Assembly: GCF_015689175.1 (NCBI RefSeq)
Contig: NZ_CP065047.1
Location: 3,658,001 to 3,722,000 of the forward strand
DNA: 64,000 bases
Direction: 5' to 3'
Source: Mycobacterium kubicae
GTDB taxonomy: Bacteria > Actinomycetota > Actinomycetes > Mycobacteriales > Mycobacteriaceae
Shown: positions 1-9,505 of the stretch, one piece after another
Layout: each line of letters starts with the position of its first letter
Numbering within the stretch: position 1 is the stretch's first letter
The notes under the pieces: model-generated
Database searches by the model: none
What the model saw: the letters and a program-made list of their open reading frames with translations, nothing else
What the model was told of the DNA's origin: nothing
Made by a program: the position numbers and the translations under genes

Positions 1-1805
1 ATGAACGAGTCATTGAGGGTGTTGTGGGTGAGCAGGCAATCTTCGGTGACGTATAAGGAGTCAGCGGCCGCAACCTGGATACACACGGCTTCTTCGGTCC
101 CCGCGGGCTCGATTCGATCGATGAACCGCATCGGCCGGCCGCCGCCCGTCGCGTCGTACTTTGCGACTTTGCGGGCCAGTCGGAAGGGAACGACGCCCGC
201 GGGCAACCGTATGTCCACGATGTGCGCATCTGACCGGTGGTGTACAGCATGGCCGCGCGCCAGTCCCGGCTTGCGTCCCGCCGATGGCCTGGTGCGCTCA
301 TATACGACACCACCCATGGATTGGACGAGGAAGACGATGCCGTCTCGCAACCGGTCGGAGACCGTTGTGAACTGGATGCGGCAAGTACGCCCGGTTTGAG
401 TGACCGGGCCGCCGTCGGAGTCCAAGAGACCTTGCAGGACCGCCAGCCGCACCCCGGGTTCATTGAAGAGGTACTGGTCGGGGATGAACTTGGTGTCGGA
501 GCGCGTACCCGCCAAACCCAAGGCGCGCAGGGCACTGGTGACGGGATTGGGCGTCGTGATCTTGTCGCCCGGAGCGGTCCTGCGGTTGAGGATGTAGTCG
601 ACCTCAGACTTCCGGCGCACCTGGATTCCGGGAATGAAACGACCCAACGACTCGGCGAGTTCGGGATCGGCTGTTGCAAACGACGGGGTCGTCGAACAGG
701 TGAGGCAGCCATCGCCCAACAGAAGTCCAAGAGCGTAGGGGTCTAGCGGCACCGGACGCTTCTCGAAGTTCACCGGCGCGCTCAATAGCGGCAATTCGTA
801 CCGGTGGTAGTGCGCGGCGCGCAGATTGCCGATCATTTCCTTGGTTTGCAGGACGCGCGCCGGCTTCCCGCGGCGGCGGTCGTCGCGGGTATAGACCGAC
901 CAGAGGTGATCACCGGAAGCCAGCGTCGAAGAACCGTCCTGCGTGAATACCCGGTAGATCTCTTTGAAGCCTTGCGGGTAGCTGCCCAACACCTCAGTCG
1001 GGCACCCATCGGAGCCGATCACGTACTCACCGACTTGGAGTTCACCGATCGGCCGGAACCCATTGGGCGTCAACACATTGGTCGACAACGGTTGTGCCCT
1101 ACCACGCATGTACGCCAGCGGTGCCACCTCAATTACCCCGGCAGACATCAGCTTTGGGATCAGCTCGGAGTCCATCATGTCGTACAGCGCGTCGTACAAC
1201 GGGCGCAGGTACGGGTCGATCTTCTCGCTCAGGGTGCCGGGCAGAAAACCAAGGCGCTCACCGGCTTCCACCGCGGGCCGGGTCAAGATGATGCGGCTGA
1301 CCTGTTTGCTCTGCAGGGCGTTGACCGCCTTGGCCATGGCGAGGTAGGTCTTGCCGGTACCAGCCGGGCCGATGCCGAAGACGACGGTGTTTGTGTCGAT
1401 CGCGTCGACGTAATGCTTCTGGTTGAGCGTTTTGGGCCGGATGGTTTTGCCGCGTCGCGACAAGATGTCCAGGGTGAGCACCTCGGCGGGTGATTCGTTG
1501 CCCGTGCCCACCAACATGGCGACGCTGTGACGCACCGTCTCCGGTGTCATCGGCTGACCGCTGGCCACGATGGCGATCAACTCCGAGATGGCTCGTTCGG
1601 CGAGCGCGACGTCGGCGGGCTCACCGGAGCAGGTGACGGTGTTGCCCCGCACGTGCAGATCGGCGTTGAGCGCTTGCTCAAGGGCGCGCAAGTTTTCGTC
1701 GGCCGAACCGAGCAAGCCCACGACGAGGTCGGGCGGAACGTCGATGCTGCTGCGAACCTGGGCAGAGGCGGATGCGTCAGCATCGCGGGTTTCGCGGGGC
1801 GTCAC
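1..1805 (-). CDS. phoH: PhoH family ATPase, intein-interrupted, 3' end outside the window
   Basis: PhoH-type P-loop NTPase, the counterpart of mycobacterial PhoH1. Translation of the minus strand from a GTG at 1805 gives an N-terminal region beginning MTPRETRDADASASA, then a Walker A motif GPAGTGKT near residue 140, and the family stretch EAGERLGFLPG and AYMRGR. At AYMRGR the reading frame enters an intein (21-1097) and returns to PhoH sequence with TLNDSF at the window edge, where uninterrupted PhoH proteins read RGRTLNDSF. No frameshift or stop is seen across the whole 601 codons. The remaining ATPase half, including Walker B, lies beyond position 1. GTG is preceded by a weak AGAAG. The precise physiological role of PhoH proteins is not settled; RNA-related ATPase or helicase activity is inferred for the family. 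Confidence 0.9.
   Translation of the reverse strand, partial: MTPRETRDADASASAQVRSSIDVPPDLVVGLLGSADENLRALEQALNADLHVRGNTVTCSGEPADVALAERAISELIAIVASGQPMTPETVRHSVAMLVGTGNESPAEVLTLDILSRRGKTIRPKTLNQKHYVDAIDTNTVVFGIGPAGTGKTYLAMAKAVNALQSKQVSRIILTRPAVEAGERLGFLPGTLSEKIDPYLRPLYDALYDMMDSELIPKLMSAGVIEVAPLAYMRGRAQPLSTNVLTPNGFRPIGELQVGEYVIGSDGCPTEVLGSYPQGFKEIYRVFTQDGSSTLASGDHLWSVYTRDDRRRGKPARVLQTKEMIGNLRAAHYHRYELPLLSAPVNFEKRPVPLDPYALGLLLGDGCLTCSTTPSFATADPELAESLGRFIPGIQVRRKSEVDYILNRRTAPGDKITTPNPVTSALRALGLAGTRSDTKFIPDQYLFNEPGVRLAVLQGLLDSDGGPVTQTGRTCRIQFTTVSDRLRDGIVFLVQSMGGVVYERTRPSAGRKPGLARGHAVHHRSDAHIVDIRLPAGVVPFRLARKVAKYDATGGGRPMRFIDRIEPAGTEEAVCIQVAAADSLYVTEDCLLTHNTLNDSF
21..1097 (-). other. Class 3-type intein (359 aa) with LAGLIDADG endonuclease domain inside PhoH
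   Basis: Intein splicing blocks are all visible. Block A starts AQPLSTNVLTPNGF (first residue Ala, not Cys or Ser). Block B is SGDHLW (His64, Trp66). The endonuclease motifs are LGLLLGDG near residue 123-130 and LLDSDGG further on, with KFIPDQY between them. Block F is EEAVCIQV and block G is LLTHN followed by extein Thr. Trp in block B, Cys in block F and Thr before HN match the WCT set that defines class 3 inteins, which lack a nucleophile at residue 1. Both endonuclease aspartates are kept, so homing activity is possible. It sits at the conserved RGR/TLND site next to the ATPase active site. Class assignment is inference from these residues. Confidence 0.85.
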
Positions 1806-1993
1806 GTGGCTTCTAATGCCTGCTTTCTGGCGATTCAAACGGTCAGTATCGAATTCTCAGTCTACCGCCGGTCGCCTAGAGCGTCCCAAAGATTCGACGC
1901 CCGCAAGGAGAGTCCAGGTCAGCCGTCGCGGCCAAAGTCTCGTTGGGCACTCGCATCGATGCCGCGCGCGTCGAGCGTGAACCCGACGACGCC

Positions 1994-2779
1994 TCAACGG
2001 CGTGTCGCGTCGTCACCTTCACAGTCGGCGCGGGGCTCCCAGCGCGATGTCAGCACGCCCAGCGCGCCCAATGCGACCGCGGCCGCGGTAGAGGTGCGCA
2101 ACACCGTCGGCCCGAGCCGGACGGTGGCCGCGCCCGCCTCGGTCAACGCGGCGACCTCGTCCGGTGCCAGGCCGCCCTCGGGGCCGACGATCAGTAGCAG
2201 CGAATCCGCTTGTGCCACAGCGAGATCGGCGAACCGATGGGTCGCCGACTCATGCAGGGCCAGCACCGTAGCCCCAGCAGCCACCCGCTCCTCGACCAGC
2301 CGGGCCAGCACGGCGGTGGACAACACACCCTCGACTGACGGGATGTAGGCCCGCCGGGATTGGCGGGCAGCCGAGCGGGCCACCGCACGCCAGCGGCGTA
2401 GTCCCTTGTCCACTCGGGCACCGGTCCAGTTGGCGACGCAGCGCGCGGCCTGCCATGCCAGGAACGCGTCGGCGCCGGCCTCGGTGGCCAGCTCGACGGC
2501 GAGCTCGGAGCGTTCGGACTTGGGCAAGGCTTGCACCACGGTGACCGCCGGCCGTACCGGCTCGACGCTCCACCGCTCGAGCACTCGCGCGCGCAGACCG
2601 TCGCGCCCGGCGTCCTCCACGGTGCAGCGGGCCAGTCCCCCGGCGCCGTCGCCCAGCACCAGCTCTTCGCCGGGACGTATTCGGCGCACTGTGGCGGCGT
2701 GGAAGCCCTCGTCGCCGTCTACCACAGCCAGTGCGCCGGTATCGGGCAGTGCGTCGACGTAGAACAGCGTCGCAACCAT
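1994..2779 (-). CDS. rsmE: 16S rRNA (uracil1498-N3)-methyltransferase RsmE
   Basis: RsmE methylates N3 of U1498 in 16S rRNA using S-adenosylmethionine. The 261-residue protein has the small N-terminal PUA-like part ([13 protein letters not shown]...) and the C-terminal SPOUT knot signatures [14 protein letters not shown] and [11 protein letters not shown], the latter matching the family LGxRILRxETA motif. Length is normal for the family (about 240-265). It lies 18 bp downstream of dnaJ2 on the same strand, as in M. tuberculosis Rv2372c-Rv2373c, so it is probably cotranscribed with dnaJ2. Confidence 0.93.
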   Translation of the reverse strand: MVATLFYVDALPDTGALAVVDGDEGFHAATVRRIRPGEELVLGDGAGGLARCTVEDAGRDGLRARVLERWSVEPVRPAVTVVQALPKSERSELAVELATEAGADAFLAWQAARCVANWTGARVDKGLRRWRAVARSAARQSRRAYIPSVEGVLSTAVLARLVEERVAAGATVLALHESATHRFADLAVAQADSLLLIVGPEGGLAPDEVAALTEAGAATVRLGPTVLRTSTAAAVALGALGVLTSRWEPRADCEGDDATRR

Positions 2780-2797
2780 GCGCGCGCCTACAACCGC

Positions 2798-3949
2798 CTA
2801 GCGCCCGGTGAAGGTCTCGCGCAGCCGGCTGAACAGCCCGCCGCCCGCACCGCCGTGGGTGGAGCGCACCTCGGCGACGTCGCGGCCGCGCCGGTTCTTC
2901 AGCTCGCGCAGCAGTTCGGTGTCGTGGTGATCGAGCCGGGTGGGGATCACCACGTCGACGTGCACGTGCAGGTCGCCGCGGGCGGTGGAGCGCAGCTGCG
3001 GCATGCCGCGACCGCGCAAGGTAATCACCGAACCGGGTTGGGTTCCAGGCGGGATGGTGATTTCGCTCATGCCGTCGAGGATGGCGTCGACGGTGACGGT
3101 CACTCCCAACGCCGCGTCGACCATCGGCACCGACACCGTGCAGTGCAGGTCGTCGCCTTCGCGTACGAAGATGTCGTGGGCCTGTTCGTGGACCTCCACG
3201 TATAGATCACCGGCCGGACCTCCGCCCGGCCCCACCTCGCCCTGAGCGGCGAGCCGGACCCGCATCCCGTCGCCGACGCCGGCCGGAATCTTGACGCTGA
3301 TGTCGCGGCGCGCTCGCACCCGGCCGTCGCCCATGCACTGGTGGCACGGGTCGGGAATCACCGAGCCCACGCCGCGACAGGTAGGACACGGCCGCGACGT
3401 CACCATTTGGCCGAGCAGCGACCGCTGCACGGTCTGCACCTCGCCGCGACCGCCGCAGGTGTCACACGGCATGGGAGCCGAATCGCCGTTGGTGCCCTTG
3501 CCCTGGCACCGGTCGCACAGGATCGCGGTGTCGACGGTGACCTGCTTGGTGACGCCGGTCGCGCACTCTTCCAGGTCGAGTCGCATACGCAGCAGCGAGT
3601 CCGAGCCCGGCCGCACCCGCCCCACCGGACCGCGGGAAGCCGTGGCTCCGCTGAAGCCGCCGCCGAAGAAAGCTTCGAAGACGTCACCCAAGCCGCCGAA
3701 GCCGCCGAAGCCGCCGGCCGAGGCGCCGGCGCTTTCCAGCGGGTCTCCGCCCAGGTCGACGATGCGGCGCTTCTCCGGGTCGCTGAGCACCTCGTAGGCG
3801 ACGCTGATCTCTTTGAACTTGGCCTGCGCCCCCTCATCGGGGTTGACGTCGGGATGCAATTCGCGCGCTAGCTTGCGGTAGGCGCGTTTGATCTCCGTCT
3901 CACTGGCGCCTCTGCTGACGCCGAGCAGCCCGTAGTAATCGCGTGCCAC
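2798..3949 (-). CDS. dnaJ2: Chaperone DnaJ2
   Basis: Type I Hsp40 co-chaperone of DnaK. The J domain covers residues 1-70 with HPD intact ([10 protein letters not shown]). A Gly/Phe-rich linker follows ([21 protein letters not shown]). Four zinc-binding CxxCxGxG repeats are present: [24 protein letters not shown] and CHQCMGDG. The C-terminal substrate-binding domain completes 383 residues, a normal length. It lies 67 bp downstream of hrcA on the same strand, the usual mycobacterial hrcA-dnaJ2 pair. ATG at 3949 is preceded by GAAAGG. Confidence 0.96.
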   Translation of the reverse strand: MARDYYGLLGVSRGASETEIKRAYRKLARELHPDVNPDEGAQAKFKEISVAYEVLSDPEKRRIVDLGGDPLESAGASAGGFGGFGGLGDVFEAFFGGGFSGATASRGPVGRVRPGSDSLLRMRLDLEECATGVTKQVTVDTAILCDRCQGKGTNGDSAPMPCDTCGGRGEVQTVQRSLLGQMVTSRPCPTCRGVGSVIPDPCHQCMGDGRVRARRDISVKIPAGVGDGMRVRLAAQGEVGPGGGPAGDLYVEVHEQAHDIFVREGDDLHCTVSVPMVDAALGVTVTVDAILDGMSEITIPPGTQPGSVITLRGRGMPQLRSTARGDLHVHVDVVIPTRLDHHDTELLRELKNRRGRDVAEVRSTHGGAGGGLFSRLRETFTGR

Positions 3950-4016
3950 GAGTTACCTTTCTAAGCCTGGGCGGGCCGCGTCGCGCGGCCCGATAAATGC
4001 AGCACCGGGTGCGCGG

Positions 4017-5051
<1,035 letters not shown>

Positions 5052-5232
5052 CTATCACCTCCCGCACCACCTGGACCGATTCATTTTACGGTCTCAGCAG
5101 AGACTGACAGTTCAGCCGCGTGTTCGGGCGGGCAGGTCCGGGGCGGCTGGCACACCGGTCGATGACTTTTCCAGCTAGCCTGTCCAGCATGGTTTCGTCG
5201 AACTCAGGTGACACGTCAAAAGAGATTCGGCA

Positions 5233-5547
5233 ATGATCTTCAAGGGTGTTCGGGAAGGCAAGCCGTACCCGGAACATGGCCTCACCTACCGGGACTGGTC
5301 GCAGATTCCGCCGCAGCAAATCCGGCTTGACGAATTGGTCACAACCACCACCGTGCTGGCGCTGGACCGTCTCCTTTCCGAAGACTCGACCTTTTACGGC
5401 GACCTGTTTCCGCATGCGGTGAAGTGGCGCGGCGTCACCTATCTCGAAGACGGTCTGCACCGCGCGGTGCGGGCGGCGCTGCGTAACCGGACCGTGTTGC
5501 ACGCTCGGGTGTTCGACATGGACGTGCCGGTGAACGGGCAGCGGTAG
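5233..5547 (+). CDS. Conserved mycobacterial protein of unknown function (Rv2375-like)
   Basis: 104-residue basic/acidic soluble protein, MIFKGVREGKPYPEHGLTYR at its start and VFDMDVPVNGQR at its end. Position and length match Rv2375, which lies between hrcA and cfp2 in M. tuberculosis. No membrane segment, signal or catalytic motif is visible. It is transcribed divergently from hrcA, with 184 bp between the two starts. Function unknown. Confidence 0.8.
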   Translation: MIFKGVREGKPYPEHGLTYRDWSQIPPQQIRLDELVTTTTVLALDRLLSEDSTFYGDLFPHAVKWRGVTYLEDGLHRAVRAALRNRTVLHARVFDMDVPVNGQR

Positions 5548-5607
5548 TCGGTCACGTTCGGTCCTCCCCAGGTGTCGAGCTAGGTAAAGCACCCGTAGGA
5601 GGACGCC

Positions 5608-6204
5608 ATGGCACGACTCAACGGAATCTCCGATCAGGACGCCGGCTTGGGCGCGAAATTGGCCTTCTATTTCACCAAGCGCCGGTTCAAGCAGATGACC
5701 GGACGGGAGAGTCCGACCATGCTCGAACCGCTGCGGATGTATGCGCATCTCCCCCGGCTGTTGCGCGCCTATGGCCGCCTGGAACAGGCGGAAGCCAAAC
5801 TGGACGTGCTCACTCCGCGGCAACGGGCGCTGGCCGAACTCAAGTCCGCGACGGTGGCCCGCTGCGAGTTCTGCATCGACCTGGGCTCGCAGATTTCGCG
5901 GGGGCTGGGGATCACCGACGAGGAGTTGCTGGCCATGTCGGACCACCGGAACGCCGCATGCTTCTCCGACGTGGACAAGCTGATCTTGGACTACGCCGCA
6001 GCCATCACCCGCACGCCGGTCGAGGTCAGCGACGAACTCTTCGACGCATTGCGCGAACATTTCGACACGGCTCAACTCGTCGGGTTGACCCACATCATCA
6101 CGCTGGGCAACCTACGGGCCCGGTTCAACCTTGCGCTGGGCCTCGGGTCGTCGGGGTTGTCGGCCGGCAATGTGTGCGCGCTGCCCGACACCCACCACGC
6201 ATGA
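5608..6204 (+). CDS. Carboxymuconolactone decarboxylase/AhpD-like protein, partner of the ECF sigma factor
   Basis: 198-residue CMD/AhpD-fold protein. The signature is ARCEFCIDLGSQISRGLGI, with the redox CxxC pair (Cys-Glu-Phe-Cys) and the following helix that carries the proton-relay region, plus ITDEELLAMSDH. AhpD-like proteins reduce peroxides or act as thiol-disulphide enzymes; true decarboxylase activity is not implied. AGGAGG lies 7 bp before ATG 5608. Its stop overlaps the start of the sigma factor gene (ATGA), so the two are translationally coupled. CMD-ECF41 pairing is a recognised arrangement of the ECF41 sigma family, whose usual target promoter is that of its CMD-like neighbour. 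Confidence 0.85.
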   Translation: MARLNGISDQDAGLGAKLAFYFTKRRFKQMTGRESPTMLEPLRMYAHLPRLLRAYGRLEQAEAKLDVLTPRQRALAELKSATVARCEFCIDLGSQISRGLGITDEELLAMSDHRNAACFSDVDKLILDYAAAITRTPVEVSDELFDALREHFDTAQLVGLTHIITLGNLRARFNLALGLGSSGLSAGNVCALPDTHHA

Positions 6205-7079
6205 CCGCTGACCCGGCGCTCACGAGGCGCTTCGCGGCCTTCCGCCCTCAGCTGGGCGCGGTGGCCTACCGGATGCTGGGTTCGGTCGACGACGCCGAAG
6301 ACGCTGTCCAGGAGGCGTGGCTGCGCCTGAGCCGTGCCGAACCCGACGCCATCGCCAACCTGGAAGCGTGGCTGACCACGGTGGTGGCGCGGATCTGTCT
6401 GAACACACTGCGGGACCGGCGTCTTCGCGGGCGTGAGGAGTTGGTCGCGCGGATCCCCGACCCGTTGGTGGATACCGACGGCGAGTTCGACCCCGAACAC
6501 CGGGCCATGCTGGCCGACGCGGTAGGCCTGGCGTTGTACGTCGTTCTGGACACGCTGCCGCCGGCCGAGCGACTCGCGTTTGTGCTGCACGACGCCTTCG
6601 CCGTCCCGTTCGAACAGATCGCGCCGATCGTGGACCGGTCACCGGAGGCCACTCGGAAGCTGGCCAGCCGCGCCCGGCGACGCATCCAGCAAGCCGAGCC
6701 ACAACCCGACAGCGACCTGGCGGCGCAACGGGAGGCGGTCGACGCCTTCTTCGCCGCAGGGCGCAGCGGCGACTTTGACCGCCTGGTCGCTGTGCTGCAC
6801 CCGAATGTGGTGCTGCGCGGCGATTTCGGTTCCGGCGCCGCTATTTTCCGCGCCGAGGGCGCTTCGGAGGTGGCCAAGCTCGCGCGCAGTTACGCGGGCC
6901 CGGAACGCGAGATCTACCCGGCGTATGTGAACGGCGCCGCCGGCGCGGTGATCGTCGTGGGCGGGCAGCCCTCAGCGGTCATGGGTTTCGTGGTGCGCGA
7001 GGGCCGGGTCGCGGCGATCGATGTGCTGGCCGATCCGTCGCGAATCGCCAAACTCGATCTGAGCGCCCTCGGCGGGTAG
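6201..7079 (+). CDS. ECF41-type RNA polymerase sigma factor with SnoaL-like C-terminal domain
   Basis: 292-residue sigma factor starting at ATG 6201. Region 2 includes YRMLGSVDDAEDAVQEAWLR, and region 4 includes LDTLPPAERLAFVLHDAFAVPF and DRSPEATRKLASRARR. A SnoaL/NTF2-like extension follows from about residue 175 (REAVDAFFAAGRSGDFDRL). In ECF41 factors this extension replaces a separate anti-sigma and modulates activity. The position where the family usually has a DGGGK-like motif reads GDFGSG here, so the regulatory loop looks altered. The gene overlaps the CMD-like gene upstream by 4 bp. Confidence 0.88.
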   Translation: MTADPALTRRFAAFRPQLGAVAYRMLGSVDDAEDAVQEAWLRLSRAEPDAIANLEAWLTTVVARICLNTLRDRRLRGREELVARIPDPLVDTDGEFDPEHRAMLADAVGLALYVVLDTLPPAERLAFVLHDAFAVPFEQIAPIVDRSPEATRKLASRARRRIQQAEPQPDSDLAAQREAVDAFFAAGRSGDFDRLVAVLHPNVVLRGDFGSGAAIFRAEGASEVAKLARSYAGPEREIYPAYVNGAAGAVIVVGGQPSAVMGFVVREGRVAAIDVLADPSRIAKLDLSALGG

Positions 7080-7082
7080 CGG

Positions 7083-7601
7083 TCAGTGACCCGCGGCTTG
7101 CAGCAGCTCCATGGCCGAATCGCGCGACAGCACCCAACCGCCCTGGTTGACGAACGTCACGGTCTGGGTGACGGGCGAAGCCAGCTTCGGACCCGACACC
7201 GCGACATCGGCAGTGGCGGCGCCGGCAGCGCCGGGCTGGATGTTCGACACGGTGAACGCCAGCGGCAGGTCACCGTTCTTGGCGGCCTTCTTGAGTTCGT
7301 GGTCGGCCAGCCGGGCCTCGGTGCCCCCGATGCCGCCCTCCACGAGATTGCCCTTGTTGGTGAAGGACACGTTGGGGTCAGCCAGGCTGTTGAGCAGGCC
7401 GGTCAGCTGTCCGGCGGTTGGCAGGTTGGCGGCTGGGGCTGGTACCGGCGCCGGGTCTTGAGGCAGCGGTGTGCCGAACACAACCGGCTGGACCTGGACG
7501 GAGGTGGGGCTGGCGAACGCGGCGGAGGTGACACCGGCGGCGGCGGCTCCGATTGCGGCTACCGCGGCCACACCCGTGGCCAGTGATTTGATGGTTCCCA
7601 T
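7083..7601 (-). CDS. cfp2: Low-molecular-weight secreted antigen MTB12/CFP2
   Basis: 172-residue secreted mycobacterial antigen. It has a cleavable signal peptide ([20 protein letters not shown] to about residue 30, SAAFAS), a Pro/Ala-rich linker ([15 protein letters not shown]), and the conserved domain with [20 protein letters not shown] and a C-terminal [13 protein letters not shown]. Length and neighbours match Rv2376c. It is convergent with the sigma factor gene (3 bp between the stops). GGGGAAATACACC precedes ATG 7601. Function in the cell envelope or medium is unknown. Confidence 0.93.
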   Translation of the reverse strand: MGTIKSLATGVAAVAAIGAAAAGVTSAAFASPTSVQVQPVVFGTPLPQDPAPVPAPAANLPTAGQLTGLLNSLADPNVSFTNKGNLVEGGIGGTEARLADHELKKAAKNGDLPLAFTVSNIQPGAAGAATADVAVSGPKLASPVTQTVTFVNQGGWVLSRDSAMELLQAAGH

Positions 7602-7758
7602 GGTGTATTTCCCCTTCGAGTGACACGGTCACGACGTGTTGCAGTTGTGCAGCTTGTTACTGATGTTTCGTTCGCCTGGCTCGCCACGTTACATGCGAGT
7701 GCCTATGAACTTCGCAGCCGAAGCTAAGGGCCAGCTGTGTGGCAGTTGTGTCTTGCTC

Positions 7759-7855
7759 TAGCCCTCGGCGAGCACTTCCTCGTCGGTCAATGCTGCCACA
7801 TCCAGGTAGTGGCGTGCGATCAGCGCCAACCGCTCCGGTGTACCGCGGGCCGCTT
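7759..7855 (-). pseudogene. Remnant of a second mbtB 3' end
   Basis: The minus strand encodes EAARGTPERLALIARHYL followed by DVAALTDEEVLAEG and a stop, almost the same as the last 32 residues of the complete MbtB at 9502 (EALRGTSNRLALIARHYL, then DVAALTDEEVLAQD). At DNA level the two tails are clearly related but not identical, roughly four bases in five by eye. Upstream of this short stretch the frame carries no MbtB sequence, so only the tail survives. It lies between cfp2 and the SagB-like gene, marking an old junction where an mbtB gene ended. Confidence 0.8.
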
Positions 7856-8119
7856 CGCTTCTGAAGGCGAGTGGCGAAGCCGGCCACGGTATCGGCCTCT
7901 TCTTCGCGCCTTCGCCAAGCAAACTAGCCACACCTCGAATACCGGCAGGTATCTTTCCGAAGGTAGTTACCTGCATCGTGTCGCCATAGCGGGACACTGT
8001 GGGACACGTCGGTTTCCGCGCCGACCAGTCAAACAAAAGGATGCCCCATCCTTGATCGCGAGCACCTAGGCTGATGTCCTCGCGAATGCATTAACACTCA
8101 AGATGAGGGAAGGTGCACA

Positions 8120-9505
8120 TTGTTCGCTGTCACTTACCCCGGTGATACCACGTTCGCGTTTCGCTTCGGCGTTACCTGCGTAGTTCGCCGCGACGGAGCC
8201 TTGCTGCTCGATCCTCCGCACCGGGTGCAGTTGACCGACTTGACCAAAATTGAGGTGCAAGCGTTAGAAAGACTGAGTCATGGGCCGGCGACAATCTCAG
8301 AAATCTCAAGCAACGAACAACCTGCAGAGGCGGGCGAAATAGCCGCGCTGATCGATGACCTAGCCACGACAGGATGGTTGGCGGTCGCGGTCCGACATGA
8401 AGGCCAGCAGTGCTACTCCATACTGCCGTTCGGGGAACCCCCGGAATGGCCGGTTGGACCGGAGCTGCGAAGTCTCGCAATGTCGAAATTCGCGATAGTG
8501 CACCGTGACTCAGATGGTTTCGTTATCGAGCATCCGCTGACATGGTGCGATGTGCGCGTTCACGATTGTCGTCTGCTCACGCTACTTGATGGAACGGCCG
8601 CAGTTTGCTCTGGCTTGCCGGCCGCCGTCACATCGCGGTTCATCGAAGATTTGCGCTGGTCCGGCATTTTGGTACCTGTCGGCCAAGAGGAGGCGCAATT
8701 CGAGACCCTTAGCTGGAGCGCGCCGGATCTGTGGTTTCATCGCCGGAGCACACTAGGTGAACGCACTATTACATGGGAGCATTTCGGTCCGACCAAATGG
8801 GCGAAAGGCCGATTCCGGCAACCGCCTGCACGCAGGAAGAGTTACCCAGGCGAGCCGTTCAGGCTGCCGGTTCCCGACCTCGCGGCGAAACGGTTACGAG
8901 ACCCGACGCTGACGGCCGTTCTCGAAGATCGGGTTTCGACACGGAGTTTCGACGAAGCTCACCCAATAACCGCCGACCAGGTGGGCGAATTGCTCTACCG
9001 CGCCGCACGCACGCGGCGAACCCAACCTTCTGGCGACGCCGAACAGCTGTTGTCACGGCCTTACCCCTCCGCGGGTAGCGTCTACGAACTCGAGCTTTAT
9101 CCGGTGATCCGAAATGTGGCCGGCCTGAGTCCGGGTATGTATCACTACGACTCGTTTGACCATTCGCTGCGTCTGGTAGCTTCGGCAGATTCCACGGCCG
9201 TGTCCCAGCTGATCGCACCCGCGGCGGCAACTTTGGCCGGAGGCGCTGAGCCGCAGGCGCTTATCGTCATGGCAGCACGTTGCGGTCGCATAATGTGGAC
9301 CTATGAGCAGCTCGCCTACGCCACCATTCTGAAGGATGTTGGCGTGCTCATGCAGACGATCTACCTGGCCGCGACTGCGATGGGCATTGGAGCCTGTGCG
9401 CAGGGATACGGTGACACTTCCGCATTCGTCGCCGCCACCGGAGTCGACGAACTGCAAGAGTGCAGCGTCGGCAGCATGGTCATCGGTTCGCCGGCCCGCA
9501 GTTAA
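8120..9505 (+). CDS. SagB/ThcOx-family FMN-dependent azoline oxidase
   Basis: 461-residue protein of the SagB-type dehydrogenase family, flavin enzymes that oxidise thiazolines or oxazolines to thiazoles or oxazoles. Residues 1-240 are the variable N-terminal region; about 255-461 form the nitroreductase-fold FMN domain with RVSTRSFDEAHPIT, RPYPSAGSVYELELYPVI near 312, and YATILKDVGVLMQTIYLAAT plus GIGACAQGYGD. The start is TTG 8120 with GGGAAGG 6 bp before it. Its TAA overlaps the TAA of mbtB on the other strand (shared TTAA), so the two genes are exactly tail to tail. MbtB carries the heterocyclisation domain that would make its substrate. A role in ring oxidation of the siderophore is inference; other nitroreductase-like activity is possible. 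Confidence 0.85.
   Translation: MFAVTYPGDTTFAFRFGVTCVVRRDGALLLDPPHRVQLTDLTKIEVQALERLSHGPATISEISSNEQPAEAGEIAALIDDLATTGWLAVAVRHEGQQCYSILPFGEPPEWPVGPELRSLAMSKFAIVHRDSDGFVIEHPLTWCDVRVHDCRLLTLLDGTAAVCSGLPAAVTSRFIEDLRWSGILVPVGQEEAQFETLSWSAPDLWFHRRSTLGERTITWEHFGPTKWAKGRFRQPPARRKSYPGEPFRLPVPDLAAKRLRDPTLTAVLEDRVSTRSFDEAHPITADQVGELLYRAARTRRTQPSGDAEQLLSRPYPSAGSVYELELYPVIRNVAGLSPGMYHYDSFDHSLRLVASADSTAVSQLIAPAAATLAGGAEPQALIVMAARCGRIMWTYEQLAYATILKDVGVLMQTIYLAATAMGIGACAQGYGDTSAFVAATGVDELQECSVGSMVIGSPARS

Noticed and set aside
804..1493. Plus-strand open frame of 229 codons
   Set aside because: It lies opposite the clear phoH/intein frame; high-GC codon bias opens such shadow frames. The same holds for most long antisense frames across the mbt genes.
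5573..5597. ECF41-type promoter before the CMD-like gene (TGTCGAG ... CGTA)
   Set aside because: The match to TGTCACA/CGTC is partial, spacing is 14 bp and the second element overlaps the ribosome site.
7758..8036. 92-codon minus-strand frame as a separate gene
   Set aside because: Only its last 32 codons have meaning (mbtB tail). The upstream part matches nothing and has no ribosome site, so I list just the remnant.
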